A DNA stretch of 64,000 bases from DASQZJ01 sp035638775 (GTDB lineage: Bacteria; Pseudomonadota; Gammaproteobacteria; UBA5335; SLRW01), in assembly GCA_035638775.1 (NCBI GenBank), contig DASQZJ010000002.1:239145-303144 (forward strand). The letters are read 5' to 3'. A model generated the notes under the pieces. The model saw nothing but the letters and a program-made list of their open reading frames with translations, made no database searches and was not told where the DNA came from. Both the position numbers and the translations under genes were made by a program. This document shows positions 46,593 through 55,139 of this stretch, one piece after another (position 1 is the first letter of the stretch; each line of letters opens with the position of its first letter).

Positions 46593-47914
46593 GCGCTCGC
46601 CTCCCCGGTCTTCTCAAGATGCTGCGCCACCAGCTCGAGCAGGCTGTGCGGCGACTTGTCCCAGTTGAAGTGTGCGCGGGCATCGTCGAACGTGTAGCGG
46701 CATCCCGCACAGGTGGTCACGAGCTGATCCGCCCCGGTATCGTCGATCTCGCGCAGTTTCGCCTCCATCGCGCGGTAACGAAGCTTGTTGGCGCTCTCCA
46801 GGAACACCACGCCGCCCCCTCCGCCGCAGCAGAAGGTGAATCCGCGATTGTCCTCCAGCTCGCGCAGCTCGACGCCCATGGCATCGAGCAGCTCCCGCGG
46901 CGCGTTCATGACGCCGCCCTTGCGCCCGATCTCGCAGGGATCGTGGAACGTCACGCTCGCCTCGCCGTCCCTGCGCAGGTGCAGGCGGCCCGCCCGCAGT
47001 TGCTCGGCGAGGTATTCGCTGACGTCCACTGCCCGGAACGGCAGCGCCTTGCCGAGCAGCTCAGCCCCCTTCCAGCGCAACGCGCCGTAGCCGTGCCCGC
47101 ATTCCGGGACGATCACGGTGCCCGCGCCGCAGGCGGCGGCTTCATCGACCAGGCGATTCACGACGTCCCGCTCCCACTTGCGGCTGCCCGCCAGGTACGG
47201 GTAGTTCTCCGCCAGCAGAGCGGCGCTGCGGAAAGTCCAGGACACGCCGAGCGACTCCATGACCTTCACCAGGGCCACGACCAGGGCGGGATAGTTCTCG
47301 ATGTCGATCCCGGAGACGCACAGCATGACGTCGGCCCGGTCGCGGTCCATCGGGATCTCGACGCCGTGCTTTTCGCCGATCGCACGGAGCTGATCCGCCC
47401 ATGAGTTCTCGGTCGGGTACGGCGAGCCGGTCTGCTGCTGGCTCTTCGCCCGCTCATACAGCTCGGCGGGGGCCAGCCCGGCTTCGAACATGCCTTCGCG
47501 CGCCTCCTCGATCAGGCTCGCGACGTCGATGCCCATCGGGCACATCAGGCTGCAGCGACCGCACAGGTTGCAGCTGTCGTAGACCAGGTGCTGCCACTCC
47601 TCCAGCTCGCCGGCCGTCACCTTGTGCTTGAGCCCGAACCAGCGGAAGAACGGCGCGAACGGCCCGGACTCGCGCTTGTAGGCCTGCTTGAACGGCTCGG
47701 CCTTCCAGACCGGCGTATAGCGCGGGTCCTCGGTGGCGATGTAGAAGTGACAGGCGTCGGCGCACATGCCGCAATGGATGCAGGACTCCAGGCGCAGGGC
47801 GGCGAGGGCGCCGAATCCCCGGCTGAAGCTGCGCATGGCGTCCCGGACGCTGTCCGGACCGGCGTGCGGCCCCGGCGCCGGCCCCCGCGCGGCGGTGATG
47901 TCTGTCGTGCTCAT
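46589..47914 (-). CDS. isp2: Isp2: HdrD/GlpC-like iron-sulfur protein of the hydrogenase
   Basis: 441 residues, cytoplasmic. Two [4Fe-4S] ferredoxin motifs: C45/C48/C51/C55 (CIHCGMCADAC) and C115/C118/C121/C125 (CNLCGRCSLMC). The C-terminal half has CCG-type cysteine clusters (ECGHGYG, FTFCCGGGGG, TTCAGC), as in the heterodisulfide reductase subunit HdrD. In Isp hydrogenases it is thought to carry electrons between the membrane subunit Isp1 and a cytoplasmic thiol or sulfur system. It overlaps isp1 and hynL by 4 bases each. Confidence 0.92.
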
Positions 47915-48573
47915 GAAGCACCTCCCTTGCGGGCCAGCGTATAGCCGTTGATCACCCGCGACGGGAATATGTAGAAGGCGTGCATCAGCTTGCCGAACGG
48001 GAACCAGATCAGCAGCGCGTCGACGCTGAGGATGTGCCAGGCGAGCAGCTGGTGGTAGGGACCGCCCAGGTGCGCCGTCGCCATCAGCCCCGTGACCACG
48101 GTCGCGGTCACGAGCAGCCAGCTGAAGTAGTCATCGAAATTCGACAGCATCCGCAGCACGGGCTTGGACACCCGTCGCACCAGCACGGCGAGCAGCAGCG
48201 CCAGGGTCAGCACCGCGATGATGTTGATCAGGCTGCTGGGAAGCGCCGGCCAGCCGACCCCGATGATGCCCTTGAAGAAGACGATGTGCGGCGCGAACAG
48301 CAGGATCACAATGAACAGACCAAGGTGGTAGCCGTAGCCCAGCGCCTCACCGTAGCCGGTCCGGCGTATGAAGACCTTGTGCGGCCAGGACCGGGTGCCC
48401 GCAACCAGGGCCCCCTCGATCAGGGCGCGGAGCCGTCCGTGCCGGGCGGGAGAACGACTGCGGCGGTGGCGCAGCAGGAAGACCGCCAGCAGCCGCCACA
48501 GCACCCCGAAGCAGAACACCGCGATGGCGATCTGGAGCATCGGCCCTCGCGCGAAACTCAGCAGTGGATCCAT
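47911..48573 (-). CDS. isp1: Isp1: NarI-like cytochrome b subunit of the hydrogenase
   Basis: 220 residues with five hydrophobic segments (about 10-28, 75-95, 110-130, 148-168, 178-198), resembling the gamma subunit of nitrate reductase. Histidines in the helices (YGYHLG, FAPHIVF, AHLGGPYHQLLAWHI) could bind b hemes. Its GGAGGA ribosome site lies inside the last codons of hynS. It would accept electrons from HynS and pass them to the quinone pool or to Isp2. Confidence 0.9.
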   Translation of the reverse strand: MDPLLSFARGPMLQIAIAVFCFGVLWRLLAVFLLRHRRSRSPARHGRLRALIEGALVAGTRSWPHKVFIRRTGYGEALGYGYHLGLFIVILLFAPHIVFFKGIIGVGWPALPSSLINIIAVLTLALLLAVLVRRVSKPVLRMLSNFDDYFSWLLVTATVVTGLMATAHLGGPYHQLLAWHILSVDALLIWFPFGKLMHAFYIFPSRVINGYTLARKGGAS

Positions 48574-48576
48574 GAT

Positions 48577-49686
48577 TCAGTCCTCCTCTCCCCCCGAGTC
48601 CTGTTCCGAATGCCTGCGCCTTCCCCGGGCCCAGGCGGCGGCACCGGCGCCGACCAGCGCACCCACGCCGGCGGCCGGCCCCGCGATGGCGGCGACCTCC
48701 TTCGGCCGCATCTCGCCGGCACGCCCCCACTTCCCGGTGGCCAGCGGCGAGTAGAAGCTGCCGCCATCCCAGAAACCGGGTTCGGAGCACCCCAGGCAGG
48801 GATGCCCGGACTCGATCGGGAAGCTGGTGCCGTCATTCCACTTGAGGGTGGCACAGGCGTTGTAGGTGACCGGGCCCTTGCAGCCCAGCTCCCACAGGCA
48901 CCAGCCGTTGCGCGCCCCCTCGTCGTCGAAGGTCTTGGCGAACTGGCCCTTGTCGTAGAACGGACGCCGGTAACAGCGGTCGTGGATGCTGTTGCCGTAG
49001 AACACCAGCGGCCGGCCGTGACCGTCCAGGTCCGGCAGCTTGCCCTGCGTGTAGTAGTGGACCAGGGTCCCGGTGATCACCGCCGGGATCGGGGGACAGC
49101 CCGAGACATTCACCACTGGCTTGTCCGTGACCAGCCGCGAGACCGGCACCGCGCCGGTGGGGTTGGGGTCCGCGAGCGGCAGTCCGCCGAACGCGGCACA
49201 CGTGCCGACGCTGACCACGGCGGCGGCCCCCTTGGCGGCTTCCCGCAGGATCTGCTCGGCGCTGCGCCCCGCCGCGGTGTGATAGACGCCGCCGTTCCCC
49301 ATGGGAACCGCGCCGTCCACGATCAGCAGGTACCTGCCCCGGTTCTTCCGCATCGCCTCGTCCTTGGCTTTTTCCGCGGCCTCGCCCGCGGCTGCCATCA
49401 GCGTGTCGTCGTAGTCCAGGGAAATGACGTTGAAGATCAGGGTCTCCAGCGTGGGCGAGAACGATCGGGTGAGCGACTCGAGGCAGCCGGTGCATTCCTG
49501 GAACGACAGGTAGATGACCGACGGACGCCTCATCGATGCCAGCTGCTTGGCCATCGCCCGGCCCATGAGCGGTGGCATCGCCAGCATGGAAGCGGTGGCG
49601 GCGCAGAACTTGAGAAAGCTTCGTCGGCTGATGCCCTGCGCTGCGAGCACCTCGCCGACGGTCTGGGTTTCATCCGGCTCAGCCAT
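48577..49686 (-). CDS. hynS: [NiFe]-hydrogenase small subunit, Isp-type
   Basis: 369 residues. The N-terminal twin-arginine signal is SRRSFLK at 20-26, so the dimer is exported folded, with HynL riding along. Iron-sulfur ligands: the proximal-cluster motif ECTGC with C65 and C68, then GTCAAFGG, SGCPP, and the C-terminal cysteines in NGWCLWELGCKGP and HPCLGCSEPGFWD. A hydrophobic C-terminal segment (about 330-350) anchors the complex. The start overlaps the hupH-like gene by 8 bases. Confidence 0.95.
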   Translation of the reverse strand: MAEPDETQTVGEVLAAQGISRRSFLKFCAATASMLAMPPLMGRAMAKQLASMRRPSVIYLSFQECTGCLESLTRSFSPTLETLIFNVISLDYDDTLMAAAGEAAEKAKDEAMRKNRGRYLLIVDGAVPMGNGGVYHTAAGRSAEQILREAAKGAAAVVSVGTCAAFGGLPLADPNPTGAVPVSRLVTDKPVVNVSGCPPIPAVITGTLVHYYTQGKLPDLDGHGRPLVFYGNSIHDRCYRRPFYDKGQFAKTFDDEGARNGWCLWELGCKGPVTYNACATLKWNDGTSFPIESGHPCLGCSEPGFWDGGSFYSPLATGKWGRAGEMRPKEVAAIAGPAAGVGALVGAGAAAWARGRRRHSEQDSGGEED

Positions 49687-50131
49687 TTGCCTGTCCTCCT
49701 CGCTCTTCCCGTCCCGCGGCGTCTTGCGCGAGGCGCCGGCGCAGCCCGTCGATACCCCGGCGGATGTCGGCCGGATCGGTAATCAGGATCGCGGGAACCG
49801 TGGTGATCTCGATGAACGACGCGATGATCTCGTCATCGGGGTCCCGGTGCTCCACCCACCAGACTCCGTGCACGGCGGTCTCGCGCACGCGGGACCGCCC
49901 TCCGCCATCGAACACGGCATCCACCTCGCCCTGGCCCAGCGCGGCGGCCAGCGCGTCCAGCTCACCCGGCGCCATGGGCAGGCTGCGAAGATCGATCGCG
50001 GCCTCTTCGCCGGTCCGGAGCAGCCGCTCCAGCATGGCGAGGACCTCGTGCAGGATCGCGACCGCCCCGCCTCCGAGGCCGCCCGGGGGCCCTCCGCCCT
50101 CCACCCGTACGCCGATATCGGACAGCTTCAT
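49679..50131 (-). CDS. HupH/HyaF-like hydrogenase expression protein
   Basis: 150 residues. The central part (LPMAPGELDALAAALGQGEVDAV, VHGVWWVEHRDPDDEIIASFIEIT, in parts) matches the C-terminal domain of HupH, a factor needed for small-subunit maturation in several hydrogenase systems. It lacks the N-terminal half of full HupH proteins (about 280 residues). The start at 50131 forms an ATGA overlap with the upstream maturation protease. It is cytoplasmic. Confidence 0.75.
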   Translation of the reverse strand: MKLSDIGVRVEGGGPPGGLGGGAVAILHEVLAMLERLLRTGEEAAIDLRSLPMAPGELDALAAALGQGEVDAVFDGGGRSRVRETAVHGVWWVEHRDPDDEIIASFIEITTVPAILITDPADIRRGIDGLRRRLAQDAAGREERGGQANG

Positions 50132-50673
50132 CGCGACCACTCCCCGAGCAGCCCGAGCACCGCCTCGCGGGCGCGCGCAACGCCGGCCTGCACGGCCGGC
50201 CCGGGGCGCTCGCCCCAATCCACGCGTTGCGGCTGGATGGCGACGAACGCGCGTCGCCGCGGCACACCGCCCCCCAGCCGGGCCATGTCCATCAGCTCGG
50301 CCAGGCTGACCTCGTGCACGCTCACGCCGCCCGGCCGGGCAACGAAGCGATCCATTACGGTGCCCTGCATGACGCGCACCGTGCCGGGCGGCGCATCCAG
50401 CCTGGCGGCGTCGATCACGATCCAGGCGGCGGCGTCTTCCAGCAGTGGCAGGAGGGTGAAGCTGAGGGTGCCGCCGTCGACGAGGTCGGCGTCGGCGGGA
50501 ACGCGGGGATCGCGGGAGAGGGATTCCAGCACGTGCAGCCCTGCACCGTCGTCGCCGAGCAGCAGGTTGCCGATGCCGAGCACCAGCGTACGGCCCTGCT
50601 GCGCCGGCATGGGTCTGTCGGCTGCACCGTCGTCGGCGGAGGGAACTTGCGTCCGCAACGCGCCGTGAGTCAT
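50128..50673 (-). CDS. hydrogenase maturation protease (HyaD/HupD/HynD-like)
   Basis: 181 residues. Endopeptidase that trims the C-terminus of the large subunit after nickel insertion. The family motif is LGIGNLLLGDDGAG, whose Asp/Glu plus the later VDGGT Asp and the HEVS His bind nickel. It has an N-terminal extension of about 25 residues before VLGIGN, so the start at 50673 is probable rather than certain. It is the first gene of the leftward operon; the shared FNR-like box lies 135 bases upstream. Confidence 0.9.
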   Translation of the reverse strand: MTHGALRTQVPSADDGAADRPMPAQQGRTLVLGIGNLLLGDDGAGLHVLESLSRDPRVPADADLVDGGTLSFTLLPLLEDAAAWIVIDAARLDAPPGTVRVMQGTVMDRFVARPGGVSVHEVSLAELMDMARLGGGVPRRRAFVAIQPQRVDWGERPGPAVQAGVARAREAVLGLLGEWSR

Positions 50674-50779
50674 GGCGTTCTCCCTGGTCGGCGAGTCGTT
50701 CCACGCCGCGCCCGACCGTCCGTTCACGGGAATCCCTCTCCCGCATCGCCGGGCCGGGTGCCCTCCGGCCCGCATGCTC

Positions 50780-50785
50780 AGTTAA
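50780..50785 (-). promoter_or_regulatory. candidate -10 for the leftward hydrogenase operon
   Basis: TTAACT on the minus strand begins exactly 22 bases after the FNR-like palindrome, the spacing of a class II FNR site at -41.5. Confidence 0.45.
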
Positions 50786-50807
50786 GCAGGGTGCTCCGGG
50801 GATCCGC

Positions 50808-50821
50808 TTGACCCAGGTCAA
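50808..50821. promoter_or_regulatory. shared FNR/CRP-type palindrome between the divergent hydrogenase operons
   Basis: TTGACCCAGGTCAA, a perfect palindrome apart from its centre; FNR consensus with C/G at the fifth positions. To the right, TAGAGT lies 23 bases on; to the left, TTAACT lies 22 bases on. One site could control both operons. Confidence 0.55.
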
Positions 50822-50844
50822 CCCCGGAACGGGTCCAGTGCCGC

Positions 50845-50850
50845 TAGAGT
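50845..50850 (+). promoter_or_regulatory. candidate -10 of the hyp operon
   Basis: TAGAGT, 23 bases after the FNR-like box and 26 bases before the hypA ATG. Confidence 0.45.
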
Positions 50851-50876
50851 GGACGCATGCCGAGGAGGAGCCGGGA

Positions 50877-51245
50877 ATGCACGAAATGGCCATCTGCCAG
50901 GCGCTTATCGACCAGCTCGAGACCCTGGCCGCGGACCGCGGCGCGACGCGCGTGACAGGCGTGCTGCTGCGGATCGGGCCGCTCTCCGGGGTCGAGCCGG
51001 CGCTGCTGGACAGGGCCTTCGGTCTGGCCCGCGCCGGAACCGTCGCCGAGCAGGCGAGCCTGCGCATCGAACGGCTGCCGGTGCGCGTGAGCTGCCGCCA
51101 CTGTGGCCGCAGCTCCGAGGCGGCGCCCAACCGGCTCCTGTGCGGCCACTGCGGCGACTACCGCACGCGCCTGGTCAGCGGCGACGAGCTGCAGCTGGCC
51201 CGCGCCGAGCTCGAGATTCCCGATGCGGTGGAAGCCGCCGGATAA
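50877..51245 (+). CDS. hypA: hydrogenase nickel-insertion protein HypA
   Basis: 122 residues. It delivers nickel with HypB. The N-terminal MHE nickel site and the zinc site CxxC-x(n)-CxxC (CRHCG and CGHCG) are both intact. GAGGAG precedes the ATG. It leads a seven-gene hyp operon and lies close to its -10, giving a leader of only about 20 nt. Confidence 0.95.
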   Translation: MHEMAICQALIDQLETLAADRGATRVTGVLLRIGPLSGVEPALLDRAFGLARAGTVAEQASLRIERLPVRVSCRHCGRSSEAAPNRLLCGHCGDYRTRLVSGDELQLARAELEIPDAVEAAG

Positions 51246-51256
51246 GGAGATTTCCC

Positions 51257-52027
51257 ATGTGTGACACCTGTGGCTGCAACATCACGCCGGGCAACGAGGT
51301 GCTGGCGCACCGGCACCACGAAGGTCACGACCACACCGCGGTCGAAGTGCTGTCCAGCCTGCTCGACGCCAACGACCACCAGGCGGTGCACAACCGCGCG
51401 CACTTCCGGTCACACGGCGTGCTGGCGGTGAACCTGATGTCTTCCCCCGGGGCCGGCAAGACCGCGCTGCTGGAAGCGACCATCGACGCCCTGGGGCGCG
51501 AGTTCCGCATCGGCGTCATCGAGGGCGACCTGGAGACCGAGAACGACGCCGCCCGCATCCGCGCGCGCGGCGTGCCCGCGGTGCAGATCAGCACCGGCAC
51601 GGCCTGTCATCTCGACGCCCACATGGTCCACGAGGCCGTGCACGCGCTCGATCTCGATGCCCTCGACATCGTTTTCATCGAGAACGTCGGCAATCTCGTC
51701 TGTCCGGCCAGCTTCGACCTGGGACAGCACCGCAACGTCACCCTGCTGTCCGTGACCGAAGGCGCCGACAAGCCCGCCAAGTATCCCGTGATGTTCCGCG
51801 CCTCGGACCTGGTCCTGCTGACCAAGTGCGACCTGCTGGAGCTGCTCGACGATTTCGATCCCGCTGCGGCGCTGGCAGCGCTGCGCGCCCTGGCAAGCGA
51901 GGCCCCGCTGCTGCACACCGCCGCCCGCCGTGCCCCGGCGCTGGCCGGCTGGCTGGACTGGCTGCGCACGGTGGCCGCCGGGCTGCGCGCGGACACGCCG
52001 GCGCCGCAACCGGCCGTGGCGGAGTAG
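51257..52027 (+). CDS. hypB: hydrogenase nickel-insertion GTPase HypB
   Basis: 256 residues. The N-terminal CDTCGC is the high-affinity nickel motif, followed by a modest His-rich stretch (HRHHEGHDH). The GTPase P-loop is SSPGAGKT at 62-69, with the GDLETENDAARI switch region and the TKCDLL base-recognition motif. AAGGAGA precedes the ATG. It lies 11 bases after hypA. Confidence 0.96.
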   Translation: MCDTCGCNITPGNEVLAHRHHEGHDHTAVEVLSSLLDANDHQAVHNRAHFRSHGVLAVNLMSSPGAGKTALLEATIDALGREFRIGVIEGDLETENDAARIRARGVPAVQISTGTACHLDAHMVHEAVHALDLDALDIVFIENVGNLVCPASFDLGQHRNVTLLSVTEGADKPAKYPVMFRASDLVLLTKCDLLELLDDFDPAAALAALRALASEAPLLHTAARRAPALAGWLDWLRTVAAGLRADTPAPQPAVAE

Positions 52028-52036
52028 GAGACGGCC

Positions 52037-52300
52037 ATGTGCCTCGCGGTTCCGGTCAGGGTGGTCGAGCTGCTGGACGACGAGCAGGCACTGATCGACG
52101 TGGGCGGCGTGCGCAACCGCGTATCGCTCGCGCTGGTGGACGACGTCGCGGTGGGGGACTACGTCATCGTGCACACCGGCTTCGCCATCGCCCGGCTGGA
52201 CGTGGAGGAGGCCGAGCGCACGCTGGCGCTGTTCGACGAGATCGCGCGGACGCTGGGGGAGGCGCCGGATGCGCTACATCCGGGAATTCCGGGACGGTAG
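52037..52300 (+). CDS. hypC: hydrogenase assembly chaperone HypC
   Basis: 87 residues. It carries the Fe(CN)2CO group with HypD and chaperones the large subunit. The functional N-terminus MCLAVPVRV has the essential Cys2. It overlaps hypD by 32 bases, more than the usual 4. Confidence 0.95.
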   Translation: MCLAVPVRVVELLDDEQALIDVGGVRNRVSLALVDDVAVGDYVIVHTGFAIARLDVEEAERTLALFDEIARTLGEAPDALHPGIPGR

Positions 52301-53402
52301 GGCCGCCGCCGCGCTGGCACGCGCCATCGCGGAGGAGGTGCGATCCGACCGCGATTACTACCTGATGGAGTTCTGCGGCGGGCACACTCACGCCATCTTC
52401 CGCTACGGCGTGCAGGACCTGTTGCCGGACAACGTGCATCTGGTGCACGGACCCGGCTGTCCGGTGTGCGTGCTGCCGGTGCCGCGCCTGGACATGGCGA
52501 TCCGCCTGGCACGGCGGCCGGGCGTGATCCTGGCCAGCTACGGCGACATGCTGCGCGTGCCGGGTTCGCGCAAGCAGAGCCTGCTGCGCGCCCGCGCCGA
52601 GGGATGCGAGGTCGCGATGCTCTACTCGGCCACCGAGGCGCTCGAGATCGCCCGCCGCAACCCGGACCGCGAGGTGGTGTTCTTCGCCATCGGCTTCGAG
52701 ACCACCACGCCCGCCACCGCCGTCGCGATCCGCCAGGCGCAGCAGGAAAGGCTGGCCAACTTCAGCGTGCTGTGCAACCACGTGCTCACGCCGTCGGCGA
52801 TCCAGAGCATCCTGGACTCGCCGGAGGTGCGCAGCCTGGGAAGCGTCCGCGTGGACGGCTTCATCGGCCCTTCCCACGTCAGCACCATCATCGGCAGCCG
52901 GCCTTACGAGTTCTTCGCGGAGGAGTACCAGAAGCCGGTGGTGATCTCGGGCTTCGAGCCGCTGGACGTGCTCGCCTCGATCCGGATGCTGGTCCGCCAG
53001 CTCAACGAGCGCCGCGCCGAGGTCGAGAACGAGTTCACCCGCGGCGTCAGCCGCGAGGGCAACCGTCGCGCCCGCAGCCTGGTGGCCGAGCTGTTCGAGC
53101 TGCGGCCCGAATTCGAGTGGCGCGGCCTGGGCCGCGTGCCCTACAGCGGGCTGCGCATCAAGCGCGCGTACCGCGACTTCGACGCCGAACATCGCTTCGA
53201 CATCACCGAGGAGCCGGCGCCGGAGAACAAGGCCTGCCAGTGCCCGGCCATCATCCGCGGCGTCAAGAAGCCCACCGACTGCCCGATCTTCGGCACGGTG
53301 TGCACGCCGCGCAACCCGATCGGCGCCTGCATGGTGTCGTCCGAGGGCGCCTGCGCCGCGTACTACAAGTACCGCTACCGGCGCCCGGCCGAGTCCGCCT
53401 GA
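52269..53402 (+). CDS. hypD: hydrogenase Fe-ligand assembly protein HypD
   Basis: 377 residues. It is the scaffold on which CN and CO are attached to iron. Conserved cysteines: EFCGGHTHAIFRYG, GPGCPVCVLP, and the [4Fe-4S] ligands in the C-terminal third (KACQCPAIIRG, TDCPIFGTVCTP, GACMVSSEGACAAYY). GGGGAGG inside hypC precedes the ATG. Confidence 0.96.
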   Translation: MRYIREFRDGRAAAALARAIAEEVRSDRDYYLMEFCGGHTHAIFRYGVQDLLPDNVHLVHGPGCPVCVLPVPRLDMAIRLARRPGVILASYGDMLRVPGSRKQSLLRARAEGCEVAMLYSATEALEIARRNPDREVVFFAIGFETTTPATAVAIRQAQQERLANFSVLCNHVLTPSAIQSILDSPEVRSLGSVRVDGFIGPSHVSTIIGSRPYEFFAEEYQKPVVISGFEPLDVLASIRMLVRQLNERRAEVENEFTRGVSREGNRRARSLVAELFELRPEFEWRGLGRVPYSGLRIKRAYRDFDAEHRFDITEEPAPENKACQCPAIIRGVKKPTDCPIFGTVCTPRNPIGACMVSSEGACAAYYKYRYRRPAESA

Positions 53403-53408
53403 GACGCC

Positions 53409-55139
53409 ATGCGCATCCTGCTCCTGACACACGGCTTCAACAGCCTCAGCCAGCGCCTGCACGTCGAGCTGCGCGAGCGCGGCCACCAGGTCTCGGTGGA
53501 GCTCGACATCAACGACGCGGTCACCCGCGAGGCGATCGACTTGTTCCGCCCGGACCTGGTCGTGGCGCCGTTCCTCAAGCGCTCCATCCCGGAATCGGTC
53601 TGGCGGCGCCACGTCTGTCTGATCGTGCACCCGGGGATTCCCGGGGACCGGGGGCCCTCGGCCCTGGACTGGGCGATCCTGGAGGACCGGCCGCGCTGGG
53701 GCGTGACCGTGCTGCAGGCCGAGGCCGGGATGGACGCCGGGCCGGTCCGGGCCTGGCGGGAGTTTCCGATGCGCGCGGCCCGCAAGAGCAGCCTGTACCG
53801 CTTCGAGGTGACCGAGGCCGCCACCGGGGCCGTGCTGGAAGCGATCGAGCGCTTCCGGGCGGGCACTGCGCCCGCCTATCCCGACGCCCTGGCCGGCATC
53901 ACCCCGGGACGCTGGCATGACCCGATGCGCCAGGCCGACCGGTGCATCGACTGGGACCGCGACGATACCGCCACGGTCACCCGGAAGATCAACGCCGGTG
54001 ACGGCGCTCCCGGGGTGTGCGACGAGATCCTGGACCTGTCCTGCCGACTCTTCGACGCGCGGGAGGCTCCCGGGATGCGCGGGCGGCCGGGCGAAATCAT
54101 CGGCCGCGCGCACGGCGCGGTCTGCCGAGCCACCCGTGACGGCGCGTTGTGGATCGGCCACCTGCGCGCCGGCCACGCCGCGGCCCCGGACTTCAAGCTG
54201 CCCGCGGCGCGGGTTCTCGGCCTGCGCCTGCGCGGCGTCCCCGTGACCGGCGGCGAGGCCGGGGCGGCCGTGGACCCGATCCGCTACGAGGAGCACGGCC
54301 CGGTCGGCGTGTTGTACTTCGACTTCTACAACGGCGCCATGGGCACCGCGCACTGCCGGCGCCTGCTCGCCGCGTGGCGCGCCGCCTGCCGGCGTCCGAC
54401 CCGGGTCATCGTGCTGGCCGGCGGCACCGACTTCTGGTCCAACGGGCTGCACCTGAACCTGATCGAGGCGGCGGACAGCCCGGCCGACGAATCGTGGCGC
54501 AACATCAACGCCATGGATGACCTGGCCGAGGCCGTGATCACCACACGCAGCCATCTGACCGTCTCCGCCGTCGGCGGCAATGCCGGGGCCGGCGGCGCGT
54601 TCCTGGCGCTGGCCGCCGATCACGTGGCGCTGCGACACGGAGTCGTCCTGAACCCGCACTATCGCAACATGGGCAACCTGTACGGGTCGGAGTACTGGAC
54701 CTATGTCCTGCCCCGCCGGGTAGGCGAGGCCGCGGTGAAGACCATCGTGCGCGGCCGGCTCCCGATCGGCGCCCGGCAGGCGCTGCAGCTGGGCCTCGCG
54801 GACGTCTGCGGCCCGGCGAACCCCGCCCGGTTCCGGGCCGAAGTGCTCGATCAGGCACTGTCTCTGGCCGGCGCCGACGGCTACGCCGCCCGCCTGGAAG
54901 ACAAGAGCCGCCGCCTCGGCCGCGACACCGCGGAGCGGCCGCTGCAGGCCTGGCGCGACGAGGAGCTCGCGCAGATGCGCCTGAACTTCTACGGCTTCGA
55001 TCCCAGCTACCACGTCGCGCGCCACCGTTTCGTGCACCAGGCGCCCCGCGCCTGGACGCCCCGGCACCTCGCACTGCACCGGCGCCTCGACTGGACCGTG
55101 CCAGATGAGCCTGAAGCCGGTGTGGCCTCCGGCGGCTGA
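53409..55139 (+). CDS. hypX: HypX/HoxX, aerobic CO-ligand synthesis protein
   Basis: 576 residues in two domains. Residues 1-170 form a formyl-transferase-like domain that binds formyl-THF (LLLTHGFNSLSQRL, VHPGIPGDRGPSALDW). Residues about 270-540 form an enoyl-CoA-hydratase-like domain (LYFDFYNGAMGT, VIVLAGGTDFWSNGLHLN, GGNAGAGGAFLALAADHV). The family turns formyl-THF into the CO ligand of the Ni-Fe centre, which lets hydrogenases mature in air. It lies between hypD and hypF in the hyp operon. Its end overlaps hypF by 35 bases if hypF starts at 55105. Confidence 0.92.
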   Translation: MRILLLTHGFNSLSQRLHVELRERGHQVSVELDINDAVTREAIDLFRPDLVVAPFLKRSIPESVWRRHVCLIVHPGIPGDRGPSALDWAILEDRPRWGVTVLQAEAGMDAGPVRAWREFPMRAARKSSLYRFEVTEAATGAVLEAIERFRAGTAPAYPDALAGITPGRWHDPMRQADRCIDWDRDDTATVTRKINAGDGAPGVCDEILDLSCRLFDAREAPGMRGRPGEIIGRAHGAVCRATRDGALWIGHLRAGHAAAPDFKLPAARVLGLRLRGVPVTGGEAGAAVDPIRYEEHGPVGVLYFDFYNGAMGTAHCRRLLAAWRAACRRPTRVIVLAGGTDFWSNGLHLNLIEAADSPADESWRNINAMDDLAEAVITTRSHLTVSAVGGNAGAGGAFLALAADHVALRHGVVLNPHYRNMGNLYGSEYWTYVLPRRVGEAAVKTIVRGRLPIGARQALQLGLADVCGPANPARFRAEVLDQALSLAGADGYAARLEDKSRRLGRDTAERPLQAWRDEELAQMRLNFYGFDPSYHVARHRFVHQAPRAWTPRHLALHRRLDWTVPDEPEAGVASGG

